Origin: Clostridiales bacterium
GTDB taxonomy: Bacteria > Bacillota > Clostridia > Oscillospirales > Oscillospiraceae
Assembly: GCA_019421975.1 (NCBI GenBank)
Contig: JAHZEE010000026.1
Location: 1-12,403 of the forward strand
DNA: 12,403 nucleotides
Reading direction: 5' to 3'
Translations under genes and position numbers: made by a program
In this document: one piece after another, positions 6,816-12,403 of the stretch
Layout of the letters: each line of letters opens with the position of its first letter
How positions within the stretch are numbered: position 1 is the first letter of the stretch
The notes under the pieces: generated by a model
What the model saw: only the letters and a program-made list of their open reading frames with translations
The model's database searches: none
What the model was told of the DNA's origin: nothing

Positions 6816-7031
6816 ATGCCGTTAAAAAACAGACTCAAAGAATTTCGCGCCCGCATCGATGTCAATCAGGCGCAGATGGGGCAGCTTGTGGGCGTATCGC
6901 GGCAGACCATCAGCCAAATTGAGCGGGGAGACTACTCTCCGTCGGTGACATTGGCGCTGAAGATTGCAAAGGTATTTCAGGTGCCGGTGGAGGAGATTTT
7001 CACCTATGAAGAGGAGGAAAAACATGGATAA
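6816..7031 (+). CDS. Small XRE-family repressor (YozG-like size)
   Basis: A 71-residue protein that is almost only an HTH_3 domain: NRLKEFRARIDVNQAQMGQL (5-24), recognition helix SRQTISQIERGDYSPSVTLA (28-47), and KIAKVFQVPVEEIF (49-62) closing the fold. The frame is open from 6744, but AGGAGGTG at 6803-6810 sits 5 bases before the ATG at 6816, which also starts at the usual MxLKNRLKEFR. Its stop overlaps the next gene by 8 bp, a paired arrangement known for short XRE proteins with DUF2178- or DUF3169-type membrane partners. It very likely binds the two palindromes at 6732-6780 and represses both genes. The trigger is unknown; the membrane partner may sense or modulate it. Confidence 0.92.
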   Translation: MPLKNRLKEFRARIDVNQAQMGQLVGVSRQTISQIERGDYSPSVTLALKIAKVFQVPVEEIFTYEEEEKHG

Positions 7032-7794
7032 GCGAACGGAGAACCGAAGAGAAAACCGGAGGGCGTTTCCTGGCTTTTTGCTTTTGTGTCTGGCAGGCGG
7101 CCTCGTGGGGGCGGCGATCGGATTTTGTTCCACCGTAGTGGGGGACGGCTTTGGCCAGAACCTGGTCCAGGCCGCAGAGCGAACCCTGACGGCCGCTGCC
7201 CCGTACCTGAGCTTTTTGGTCTGTGCGTTTCTGATGCTCCCGGCCTATTGGCTCTATTTCAGTGCCCGCCGAACATTCAGAGGCTGGGATGGGGAGGATG
7301 AATGCGCGCTGGAACAGACCGCCGGGCGGCGGGAATGGGCGATGCTGCTGGGCTCCATCTGTATGATCCTGGAGTTCTTCGCCCTGTCGGCCAATCTCTG
7401 CTACAGCGTCGGAACCGGGGTGCTGGTTGGAACGGCTGGTTTTTTGGCTGCCACGGTGTTGAGCCTGGTACTGCAAAAACAGGTGGTCGATCTGGAAAAA
7501 GAGATCAGCCCGGAAAAAACCGGAAGCGTCTTTGCGCTCAATTTCGAGAAGCAGTGGGAGCAGAGCTGCGATGAGGCAGAGCAGCTGATGATCTACCGGT
7601 CGGCCTATGCCTCCTTCCGTGCGACCAATATTGCGTGTGTGGCCCTGTGGCTGCTGCTGACCCTGGGAAATCTGTTTTATGAGATCGGCATCATGCCGAC
7701 TGTGGCCGTCAGCGCCATTTGGCTGGTCATGAGCATCAGCTATTGTCTAAAATCCATGCGGCTTGGGGCCGGCGGAAGTGAGATTCGCACATGA
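7024..7794 (+). CDS. Six-TM membrane protein, DUF3169-like
   Basis: A 256-residue integral membrane protein. After a basic head (MDKRTENRRENRR) there are about six hydrophobic segments: 16-38, 59-79, 105-124, 128-150, 203-221 and 224-243. Between the fourth and fifth is a soluble stretch containing NFEKQWEQSCDEAEQLMIYR and SAYASFRATN (173-202), which I recognise as the DUF3169 signature; this comes from memory and is moderately certain. The function of the family is not established. The ATG at 7024 follows GAGGAGG by about 6 bases and overlaps the XRE stop by 8 bp, so the two are co-translated; the frame is open further upstream only within the XRE gene. It may transduce an envelope signal to the XRE repressor or be its main target. 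Confidence 0.78.
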   Translation: MDKRTENRRENRRAFPGFLLLCLAGGLVGAAIGFCSTVVGDGFGQNLVQAAERTLTAAAPYLSFLVCAFLMLPAYWLYFSARRTFRGWDGEDECALEQTAGRREWAMLLGSICMILEFFALSANLCYSVGTGVLVGTAGFLAATVLSLVLQKQVVDLEKEISPEKTGSVFALNFEKQWEQSCDEAEQLMIYRSAYASFRATNIACVALWLLLTLGNLFYEIGIMPTVAVSAIWLVMSISYCLKSMRLGAGGSEIRT

Positions 7795-7832
7795 AATGGC
7801 CTGGGGCGGGAACGGAGATCCAGATAGGCGGA

Positions 7833-7870
7833 AACAGCGGAGCAGACCGGACGGCTGCTCCGCTGTTTTT
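7833..7870. terminator. Rho-independent terminator after the XRE–DUF3169 pair
   Basis: AACAGCGGAGCAG (7833-7845) and CTGCTCCGCTGTT (7855-7867) form a 13-bp stem with a nine-base loop, followed by T residues to 7870. Confidence 0.92.
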
Positions 7871-7894
7871 ATAATAAATTTTTTATTATATTGC

Positions 7895-7926
7895 TTGACA
7901 AATAATACTATGTGATATATAGTATT
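7895..7926 (+). promoter_or_regulatory. Promoter and palindromic operator of the PadR cassette
   Basis: TTGACA (7895-7900), a 17-base spacer and TATAGT (7918-7923) make a good promoter. AATACTAT (7904-7911) and ATAGTATT (7919-7926) are perfect 8-bp inverted arms around a seven-base centre and cover the spacer and the -10. Binding here would exclude RNA polymerase. The PadR protein encoded 21 bases downstream is the expected autorepressor. Confidence 0.82.
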
Positions 7927-7947
7927 GTGCGTAAGGAGGTGTTGGAC

Positions 7948-8277
7948 TTGGATGTCCAGTTGAAGCGGGGCATGTTGGAGATCTGCGTGCTGGCGGTTCT
8001 GTGCCGGAGCGATTCCTATGGGTACCAGCTGGTGAAAGACATTGGTCCCTACATCACGGTGTCTGAATCCACCCTGTACCCCATTTTGCGGCGGCTTGAG
8101 ACAACGGGGAGTCTGTGCGTCTACTCTGTAGAGCACAACGGGAGGCTGCGGAAATACTACCGTATCACCGAGGATGGCCGTGCGAGAATCCGGGATTTTT
8201 TAGAGGAGTGGAAAGAGGTAATGACCGTGTATCGGTTTATCACAGAGGAAATGGAGGCGGTGCAGGATGATGGATAG
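7948..8277 (+). CDS. PadR family transcriptional regulator
   Basis: A 109-residue PadR-type winged helix protein. The N-terminal DVQLKRGMLEICVLAVL (2-18) and SYGYQLVKDI (23-32) are hallmark PadR sequences; VSESTLYPILRRLETTG (38-54) is the recognition helix, and NGRLRKYYRITEDGR (64-78) is the wing. A C-terminal helix (about 79-102) gives the short PadR-s1 dimer form. The start is taken as TTG 7948, eight bases after AGGAGG at 7934-7939; the upstream TTG at 7942 is too close and earlier codons lie on the operator. The stop overlaps the HAAS gene by 11 bp. PadR–HAAS–DUF4097 is a recurring Firmicutes arrangement linked to envelope stress or antimicrobial sensing. It probably represses its own operon. 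Confidence 0.92.
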   Translation: MDVQLKRGMLEICVLAVLCRSDSYGYQLVKDIGPYITVSESTLYPILRRLETTGSLCVYSVEHNGRLRKYYRITEDGRARIRDFLEEWKEVMTVYRFITEEMEAVQDDG

Positions 8278-8856
8278 AGCGGCATTTTTAAAGGCACTGC
8301 AAGAGCAGCTGAGGCGGCTGCCGGAGCAGGAGCGGCAGCAGTCCCTGCATTTTTATGATGAGATGATCGACGACCGGATGGAGGAGGGCATGGAGGAGCA
8401 GGCGGCGGTGGCTGCGCTGGGGGATCCCGGCGAGATTGCCCGGCAGGTGCTCATGGAGCTGTCGCTTCCCAAGCTGGTGAAAACGCGGCTCCGCCCCCAG
8501 CGGAAGCTCCGTGTCTGGGAGATTGTACTGCTGGTTCTGGGTGACTTCCGCTGCTCTTGGCGGGGGCTGTGCTGTTTTTGACGCTGTATCTGGTTCTCTG
8601 GATTCTGGCTGCCGCCTGCTGGTGCGTGGTGGCGGCGTTTGCCGTGAGCACACTGGCCGGCGTGGGGTTTGGCATCTGGCTGCTGTGGGAGAACACCGCG
8701 TCGGCCGCACTGGCAGTCAGCGCGGGACTCTGCTGCGCGGGCCTGACGATTTTGAGCTTCTTTGCCATGTGGCAGCTCTCCGTGCATCTGGTGCACCTGA
8801 CGGCCGCGCTGGTCCGCTGGGGTAAGCGGCGCATGATTCAAAAGGAGGCGGCATAA
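8267..8856 (+). pseudogene. HAAS-domain (DUF1700) membrane protein, frameshifted
   Basis: The first frame (8267-8581) encodes a HAAS signalling domain of about 80 residues: FLKALQEQLRRLPEQERQQS, then a YDEMIDDRMEEGMEEQ helix and ALGDPGEIARQVL, followed by the start of a membrane segment (VWEIVLLVLG). After that glycine the frame turns non-hydrophobic and stops at 8579-8581. The missing membrane part continues in another frame from about 8545 (LPLLLAGAVLFLTLYLVLW) through further hydrophobic segments to a TAA at 8854-8856. Joined, the two parts make a normal DUF1700 protein of about 195 residues. The break maps to about 8538-8548 and equals a net loss of 1 base modulo 3. The second part has no ribosome binding site. 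It could be a real inactivation, phase variation or a sequencing/assembly error. Confidence 0.85.
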
Positions 8857-9768
8857 ATGAAGCATACCAAGCGATGGCTGATGATCGCGGCGATCCTGCT
8901 GCTGGCCGGCCTGACACTGGGATTTTCCGTGTTGGCCATGCACTGGGGAGACTGGACCGCTTTTAACACGGTAGAGCCGATGGAGCCTGTCAGCCAAAGT
9001 GTGGCGGCAGATGCAGTGACCAGGCTGGAGGTGGAGCTGGACAGCGCAGATGTCCGGCTGGTTCAGACGGAGGACGACAGCTTTCACATCCAGTGGTATG
9101 AGGGCAGCCAGCCCCGGTTTCAGATGGAGCTGAAGGAGGATGGAACGCTGCGGATTACGCAGGAGACGACCCGGCAATCCCCGGTCCAGATTGATTTTTC
9201 CTCCGTCACCTATGCCCTGCTGATCGAGGTGCCAAAGCAGTTCCGGGGCGATACAGAGCTGACAAGTGAAGCGGGAGATATTGCGCTGCGGGCGCTGGAT
9301 CTGCCGAGAGACCTCAGATGTCGGAGCGTCAGCGGCGATGTGGATCTGCGGGATGCAGGCCTTTCCGGCAGCCTCAGCATTGAAACACAGAGCGGCGAGG
9401 TGCAGGCGCTGGGCGGCGGGGCGGCAAATGGGATCGCCATTGCCTCGGCCAGCGGCGATCTGGCGCTCACCCGGATTCAGGCGCCGGCGCTGACCCTGCA
9501 GACCACCTCCGGTCAGGTGGAGCTGGAGCGGGTCCAGGTGTCCGGACGCCTGACGGCAGAGACGCAGAGCGGCGATGTCGCGTGGAAGGACCTGGATGCA
9601 GGGGAAATGCAGATTTCCACCGTCAGCGGCGAGGTGGAGGGCGCCTTGTCCGAGCTGTACCAGGTGCACACGGAGACAGAATCCGGCGAGGTGGAGGTTG
9701 ACGGGGAGCGACAAGGGCCGCGCCCGGTTGATATATCCACGGTGAGCGGCGACATCACAATCCGATAA
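8857..9768 (+). CDS. DUF4097 family beta-strand repeat protein
   Basis: A 303-residue protein with an N-terminal membrane anchor (about 7-28) and an exported body. From residue 139 on there are nine copies of a short motif, (A/S)G(D/E/Q) followed by a hydrophobic residue: 139, 159, 179, 199, 218, 238, 257, 276 and 297. The period of 19-21 residues is what a right-handed beta-helix would give. This is the DUF4097 (DUF4098/LiaG-like) signature. The ATG directly follows the HAAS stop, with AAAGGAGG (8841-8848) eight bases upstream. Proteins of this kind accompany PadR/HAAS or PspC/LiaFSR systems and are thought to act outside the membrane in envelope stress response; no enzymatic residues are evident. 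It is the last gene before a terminator. Confidence 0.9.
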   Translation: MKHTKRWLMIAAILLLAGLTLGFSVLAMHWGDWTAFNTVEPMEPVSQSVAADAVTRLEVELDSADVRLVQTEDDSFHIQWYEGSQPRFQMELKEDGTLRITQETTRQSPVQIDFSSVTYALLIEVPKQFRGDTELTSEAGDIALRALDLPRDLRCRSVSGDVDLRDAGLSGSLSIETQSGEVQALGGGAANGIAIASASGDLALTRIQAPALTLQTTSGQVELERVQVSGRLTAETQSGDVAWKDLDAGEMQISTVSGEVEGALSELYQVHTETESGEVEVDGERQGPRPVDISTVSGDITIR

Positions 9769-9774
9769 ATCGTA

Positions 9775-9805
9775 AAAAAACAGGCGGTTTTTCCGCCTGT
9801 TTTTT
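9775..9805. terminator. Rho-independent terminator after the DUF4097 gene
   Basis: AAAAAACAGGCGG (9775-9787) and CCGCCTGTTTTTT (9793-9805) form a 13-bp stem with a T5 loop and a terminal T tract, six bases after the stop codon. The A tract on the left arm could also let it work on the opposite strand. Confidence 0.92.
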
Positions 9806-9818
9806 CACAGTTTTCCCA

Positions 9819-9848
9819 TTGACTCTCACTGCGGCTATGGGGTAAAAT
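9819..9848 (+). promoter_or_regulatory. Promoter of the T-box / asparagine synthase unit
   Basis: TTGACT (9819-9824), an 18-base spacer and TAAAAT (9843-9848). Transcription would start near 9855, just before the 5' strand of T-box stem I (AGC at 9861-9863), which supports the assignment. Confidence 0.72.
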
Positions 9849-9854
9849 AAGCCC

Positions 9855-10133
9855 AATAAAAGCGACGACAAAGAAAAGTAGCGCAGACAGACGGTTCCAG
9901 AGAGCGAGCGGCGGTGAGAGGTTCGCACCAGAATCTGCGGGAAGAACACTTTCGAGCTGCAACCTGAACTCCCTTTGGAAAGTAGGCGCGCCGCAGGCCC
10001 AGCGTTACGGGGGCAGTGCTTAGTGGAGCACGGAAAAGTGACCGGCGCCTTGGCGCAGGTAAATTAGGTGGCACCGCGGATCCAAGACAGCGATTCGTCC
10101 TAATGCAAGGGACGAATTCGGCTGTCTTTTTTT
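9855..10133 (+). promoter_or_regulatory. T-box riboswitch, tRNA-Asn responsive (specifier AAC)
   Basis: This leader fills the 419-base gap before the asparagine synthase gene. Stem I: AGC (9861-9863) pairs GCT (9956-9958), AAAG (9870-9873) pairs CTTT (9949-9952), GCAGA (9883-9887) pairs TCTGC (9934-9938), and GCGA/TCGC sit near the tip. Conserved elements are AGTA (9877-9880), AGAGAG (9899-9904) and GGTGAGAG (9913-9920). The specifier triplet AAC lies at 9945-9947, followed by the usual purine and CTTT. GAGCTGC, CTGAAC, AGTAGG and CGTTAC follow in the usual order. The T-box core AGGTGGCACCGCGGA is at 10066-10080; its bulge TGGC should pair with a tRNA ending in GCCA, that is discriminator G73, as in tRNA-Asn. 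Uncharged tRNA-Asn would stabilise the antiterminator and switch the gene on. Confidence 0.9.
10084..10133 (+). terminator. Regulated terminator of the T-box leader
   Basis: AAGACAGC-GATTCGTCC (10084-10100) pairs with GGGACGAATTC-GGCTGTCTT (10109-10128), then T residues to 10133. The left arm includes the CGTCC (10096-10100) that would pair in the antiterminator, so the two structures exclude each other. Confidence 0.9.
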
Positions 10134-10187
10134 GTTGCACAACCGTCCCGGTATTCCACCAAATTTATCTGTAAAGGAGCAAAAACA

Positions 10188-11762
10188 ATGTGTTATGTCA
10201 TGGCGTATACGGGCGGGGATCTGTCCGCAGAGGCGTTTGAGCAGCGGATGCTGCGCACCGCGAGCCGCGGGCCGGATGCCCACCGGATGGTCGAGGTGGG
10301 CGGCGGCAGGCTGGGCTTTGGCAGGCTTGCCATCATGGATCCGGGGCAGACCGGTATGCAGCCGTTCTGTCTGGACGGGGACTATCTGGTCTGCAACGGG
10401 GAGATCTACGGCTTTCGCGCTCTGCGGCGGGCGCTGACAGGATACCGCTTTGCAGGGCAGTCCGACTGTGAGGTCCTGCTGCCCATGTATCGGGAGTACG
10501 GCCTGGGGATGTTTGCCCGGTTGGACGCGGAGTTTGCCCTGGTGCTCTACGACGGCGCCCGCCGGCGGTGGGTGGCCGCCCGCGATCCCATCGGCATCCG
10601 GCCGCTGTTCTACGGCTTTTCCGCCTCCGGACACATCGCCTTCGCCAGCGAGGCCAAGAACCTGGTGGGGCTGTGCGGGCAGATCCGCCCATTCCCCGTG
10701 GGATGCTACTATGCAGACGGGGCCTTTGTCCGCTACTGCGACATTGCCGCCGTCGGCGCGCCCTGCCGGGACACCCTGCCCGAAGTCACGGCCAAAATCC
10801 GGGAGAAGCTGATTGCCGCCGTGGAGAAGCGCCTGCAGGCCGATGTGCCGGTCGGCTTTCTGCTCTCCGGCGGGCTGGACTCCTCCCTGGTGTGCGCCAT
10901 CGCGGCAAAAAAGCTGAAAAGGCCCATCCGCACCTTTGCCATCGGCATGGAGCGGGACGCCATCGACCTCAAATATGCCAGGCAGGTGGCGGCGTTTCTG
11001 CACACCGATCACACGGAGGTGCTCATGGACCGGGACACGGTGGTGCAGAGCCTGGAAGATGTGATCGCCGCGCTGGGCACCTTTGATATCACGACCATCC
11101 GCGCCTCGGTTGGCATGTACCTGCTCTGCCGGGCCATCCATGCGCAGACGGAGGTCCGCGTCCTGCTCACAGGAGAGGTGAGCGATGAGCTGTTCGGCTA
11201 CAAATACACAGACTACGCCCCGGACGCCGCGGCGTTCCAGCGCGAGTCGCAGAAGCGGGTGCGGCAGCTGCACTGCTATGATGTGCTGCGCGCCGACCGC
11301 TGCATTGCGGTGCACAGCCTGGAGGCCCGGGTGCCGTTTGGCGATCTGGACTTCGTACGCTATGTGATGGCCGTGGATCCGGAGCAGAAGCGGAATATCT
11401 ATGGCAAGGGAAAGTATCTGCTGCGCAAGGCGTTTGAGGGGGATTGGCTGCCGGAGCAGATCCTCTGGCGGGAGAAGGCCGCCTTCTCCGACGCCGTGGG
11501 CCACTCCATGGTGGACGACCTCAAGGCCTATGCCGAACAATATTACACCGACGCGGAATTTGAGCAGAAACGCCTGCAATACGACTACGCCCGGCCCTTT
11601 ACCAAGGAGAGCCTGCTCTACCGCGAGCTGTTTGAGCGGTACTATCCCGGCCAGGCGGAGATGATTCCCGGTTTCTGGATGCCGAACCGGGACTGGGCGG
11701 GCTGCGATGTGGACGATCCCAGCGCCCGCGTCCTGCAGAACTACGGCGAGAGCGGCGTCTGA
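10188..11762 (+). CDS. asnB: Asparagine synthase (glutamine-hydrolysing)-like protein, AsnB family
   Basis: A 524-residue cytoplasmic enzyme predicted to make asparagine from aspartate, ATP and glutamine. The N-terminal class II glutaminase domain (1 to about 180) has Cys2 after Met removal, RGPDA (27-31), GRLAIMD (45-51), NGEIY (70-74) and SDCE (92-95). The synthetase domain (about 200-510) has the PP-loop LLSGGLDSS (225-233), TFAIGMERD (249-257), LTGEVSDELFGY (327-338), LEARVPFGDLDFV (378-390) and KYLLRKAF (409-416). Oddities: the start reads MCYVMAY rather than the common MCGIAGF, and GEVSDE stands for GEGSDE. The protein is slightly shorter than E. coli AsnB (554). AAGGAG lies 8 bases before the ATG. 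The Asn-type T-box upstream supports true asparagine synthesis. A related amidotransferase that amidates another substrate is less likely. Confidence 0.88.
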   Translation: MCYVMAYTGGDLSAEAFEQRMLRTASRGPDAHRMVEVGGGRLGFGRLAIMDPGQTGMQPFCLDGDYLVCNGEIYGFRALRRALTGYRFAGQSDCEVLLPMYREYGLGMFARLDAEFALVLYDGARRRWVAARDPIGIRPLFYGFSASGHIAFASEAKNLVGLCGQIRPFPVGCYYADGAFVRYCDIAAVGAPCRDTLPEVTAKIREKLIAAVEKRLQADVPVGFLLSGGLDSSLVCAIAAKKLKRPIRTFAIGMERDAIDLKYARQVAAFLHTDHTEVLMDRDTVVQSLEDVIAALGTFDITTIRASVGMYLLCRAIHAQTEVRVLLTGEVSDELFGYKYTDYAPDAAAFQRESQKRVRQLHCYDVLRADRCIAVHSLEARVPFGDLDFVRYVMAVDPEQKRNIYGKGKYLLRKAFEGDWLPEQILWREKAAFSDAVGHSMVDDLKAYAEQYYTDAEFEQKRLQYDYARPFTKESLLYRELFERYYPGQAEMIPGFWMPNRDWAGCDVDDPSARVLQNYGESGV

Positions 11763-11768
11763 CGGGGC

Positions 11769-11891
11769 AACACCTCTCCGTCATGGCTGCGCCATGCCAC
11801 CTCCCCTCAAGGGGAGGCTTTGCGAACTGCACAGCACCCCAAAAAGGCTCCCCTTGAGGGGAGCTGTCGGCGAAGCCGACTGAGAGGTGTT
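11769..11891. repeat. 123-bp fold-back intergenic repeat (MITE- or BOX-like)
   Basis: The ends AACACCTCTC (11769-11778) and GAGAGGTGTT (11882-11891) are perfect 10-bp inverted repeats. Inside are paired hairpins in mirror order: CATGGC-TGC-GCCATG (11782-11796), CCTCCCCT-CA-AGGGGAGG (11800-11817), then GCTCCCCT-TG-AGGGGAGC (11847-11864) and GTCGGC-GAA-GCCGAC (11866-11880). It is therefore two inverted copies of one unit around a unique centre of about 29 bases. There is no ORF. Similar CTCCCCTTGAGGGGAG elements are, from memory, common between genes in Faecalibacterium and relatives. It may also end asnB transcription. Confidence 0.82.
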
Positions 11892-11906
11892 ACAGTACCT
11901 GCATAT

Positions 11907-12017
11907 CAAGAAAATACCCCGTATTTTTACAATAAAATGTAACATATGTCAGATTTTTCTTGGATTACATTTTGATTTACCAGAAGATATATTAAACCCA
12001 TGAGGGTGTGACATATG
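11907..12017. promoter_or_regulatory. AT-rich control region of the ribbon-helix-helix gene
   Basis: The region holds AAAATAC-CCC-GTATTTT (11911-11927), CAAGAAAA/TTTTCTTG (11907-11914 and 11955-11962), and AAAATGTAA/TTACATTTT (11934-11942 and 11965-11973). CATATGTC (11943-11950) recurs inverted as GACATATG at 12010-12017, on top of the start codon. TATATT (11988-11993) is a possible -10, but I see no good -35. The repeats look like operators for the encoded DNA-binding protein. Confidence 0.5.
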
Positions 12018-12188
12018 AATTTTGAGATAAAAAGAACAAAAGAAAAATATGAAACTACATATAAAACGATCTATATCCGGCAAAATTTAATTGAGCAAAT
12101 TGAAAAAATTGCATCTGAACATCAAACTAGTTTTAACAATGTAGTAATCAGTATGATTGAAGCCTGTCTGCATGATGACACGAAGTGA
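12015..12188 (+). CDS. Small ribbon-helix-helix (Arc/MetJ-type) DNA-binding protein
   Basis: A 57-residue protein. After a basic head (MNFEIKRTKEKYE), the strand TYKTIYIR (15-22) is followed by helix NLIEQIEKIASEHQ (24-37), a TSFNN turn and helix VVISMIEACL (43-52), the order of a ribbon-helix-helix fold. GAGGGTG (12002-12008) lies 6 bases before the ATG. Its base composition is strikingly AT-rich (many AAA, ATT, TTA codons) compared with the GC-rich genes upstream, which suggests recent transfer or a mobile-element origin. It ends inside the start of the SLOG gene (17-bp overlap), so the two are co-translated. By analogy with such pairs it may autoregulate through the repeats in front of it. 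It is not homologous to a toxin/antitoxin pair that I can name. Confidence 0.78.
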   Translation: MNFEIKRTKEKYETTYKTIYIRQNLIEQIEKIASEHQTSFNNVVISMIEACLHDDTK

Positions 12189-12403
12189 TATAGCCATAAA
12201 CCTTCAAAAAATAAAATGCTGCGCGTTTACGGGTCATAGACCAGAGAAGCTGGGCTATCCGGAATCCGACGGGCGGTGCGCCGCTCTGAAAGAAAAACTC
12301 CGGTCACTGATTGTGAAACTAATTGAGGAAGAAGGCGTAACCCACTTCATTTCCGGCATGGCCCAGGGCGTGGACATGTACGCCGCAGAGATTGTGCTGG
12401 AGC
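12172..12403 (+). CDS. SLOG superfamily protein, YoqJ/DUF1273-like (C-terminus beyond window)
   Basis: About 77 residues are visible. After an N-terminal extension (MMTRSDIAINLQKIK) the protein reads CCAFTGHRPEKLGYPESDG, the typical beginning of YoqJ/DUF1273 proteins, and then ISGMAQGVDMYAAEIVLE. The GxxxGxD pattern there is the SLOG (SMF/DprA-LOG) nucleotide-binding loop. The start is ATG 12172 or 12175, inside the ribbon-helix-helix gene; no other in-frame start lies before the conserved core. A clear ribosome binding site is absent, so translation probably depends on the upstream gene. SLOG proteins bind nucleotides or nucleotide-derived ligands and occur in phage, plasmid and conflict-system contexts; the exact function of this family is not established. 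The gene is cut by the window end, not broken. Confidence 0.88.
   Translation, partial: MMTRSDIAINLQKIKCCAFTGHRPEKLGYPESDGRCAALKEKLRSLIVKLIEEEGVTHFISGMAQGVDMYAAEIVLE

Noticed and set aside
8538..8566. Programmed -1 frameshifting in the HAAS gene at the GGGGG run (8562-8566)
   Set aside because: The first frame already loses its hydrophobic pattern before the run (about 8541), and there is no proper slippery heptamer, so a simple indel or sequence error fits better.
8353..9714. Minus-strand open frame (453 codons) across the HAAS and DUF4097 genes
   Set aside because: Composition is Gln/Arg/His-rich shadow protein; the plus strand shows the nine-fold SGD repeat and a HAAS domain.
9966..9977. 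CTC after GAA as an alternative (Leu) T-box specifier
   Set aside because: This stretch fits the conserved CTGAA segment after stem I, and the UGGC bulge calls for discriminator G, not the A73 of tRNA-Leu. AAC at 9945-9947 sits in the specifier loop of the better fold.
10020..11579. Minus-strand open frame (519 codons) opposite asnB and the T-box terminator
   Set aside because: It crosses the T-box core and terminator and has no domain signature; the plus strand is clearly AsnB.
11782..11880. CRISPR-like array suggested by repeated CTCCCCT/AGGGGAG blocks
   Set aside because: There are only two copies, in inverted orientation with unequal flanks and terminal inverted repeats; this is a fold-back element, not an array.

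Overview
The window looks like the chromosome of a GC-rich gut Clostridia member, most likely Oscillospirales (Oscillospiraceae/Ruminococcaceae-like). The evidence is Gram-positive gene families (XRE, PadR and HAAS regulators, a Dlt-type cell-envelope operon, a T-box riboswitch), strong AGGAGG-type ribosome binding sites, TTG/GTG starts, sigma-A promoters, and an intergenic fold-back repeat built on CTCCCCT/AGGGGAG that resembles repeats in that group. The genus is inference; no rRNA or tRNA gene is present.

Layout. (1) 1-283: the start of a leftward secreted protein and a divergent XRE regulator (284-640), separated by a control region with CACT/AGTG palindromes. (2) 641-6722: a strong terminator, a near-consensus promoter (703-731) and a tight five-gene operon. 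It encodes an amino-acid adenylating enzyme, a tandem GNAT protein, an acyl carrier protein, an MBOAT membrane acyltransferase, and a membrane-anchored protein fusing an SGNH hydrolase/acyltransferase domain to a NodB-type polysaccharide deacetylase; a terminator follows. (3) 6731-7870: a small XRE repressor translationally coupled to a six-TM DUF3169-like protein, behind a promoter bracketed by two mirror-image 18-bp operators. (4) 7895-9805: a PadR regulator, a frameshifted HAAS/DUF1700 gene and a DUF4097 beta-repeat protein, with a PadR-type palindrome on the promoter. (5) 9819-11762: promoter, T-box leader (specifier AAC, acceptor bulge UGGC, both fitting tRNA-Asn) and an asparagine synthase-like gene. 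(6) 11769-12403: a 123-bp fold-back repeat, then an AT-rich ribbon-helix-helix gene overlapping the start of a YoqJ-like SLOG protein that runs off the window.

The most interesting system is the operon at 767-6685. It follows DltA-DltC-DltB-DltD logic: activate an amino acid, load it on a carrier, pass it across the membrane via MBOAT, and attach it to an envelope polymer via an SGNH protein. It differs from dltABCD by adding a GNAT between ligase and carrier, by using a ligase with an NRPS-like GGE motif where DltA usually has CGE, and by replacing DltD with an SGNH-deacetylase fusion. I infer an aminoacyl or N-acylaminoacyl decoration of a surface polysaccharide or teichoic acid; the substrate cannot be read from the sequence. 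The two envelope-type regulatory cassettes downstream have their own promoters and terminators and are probably independent units.
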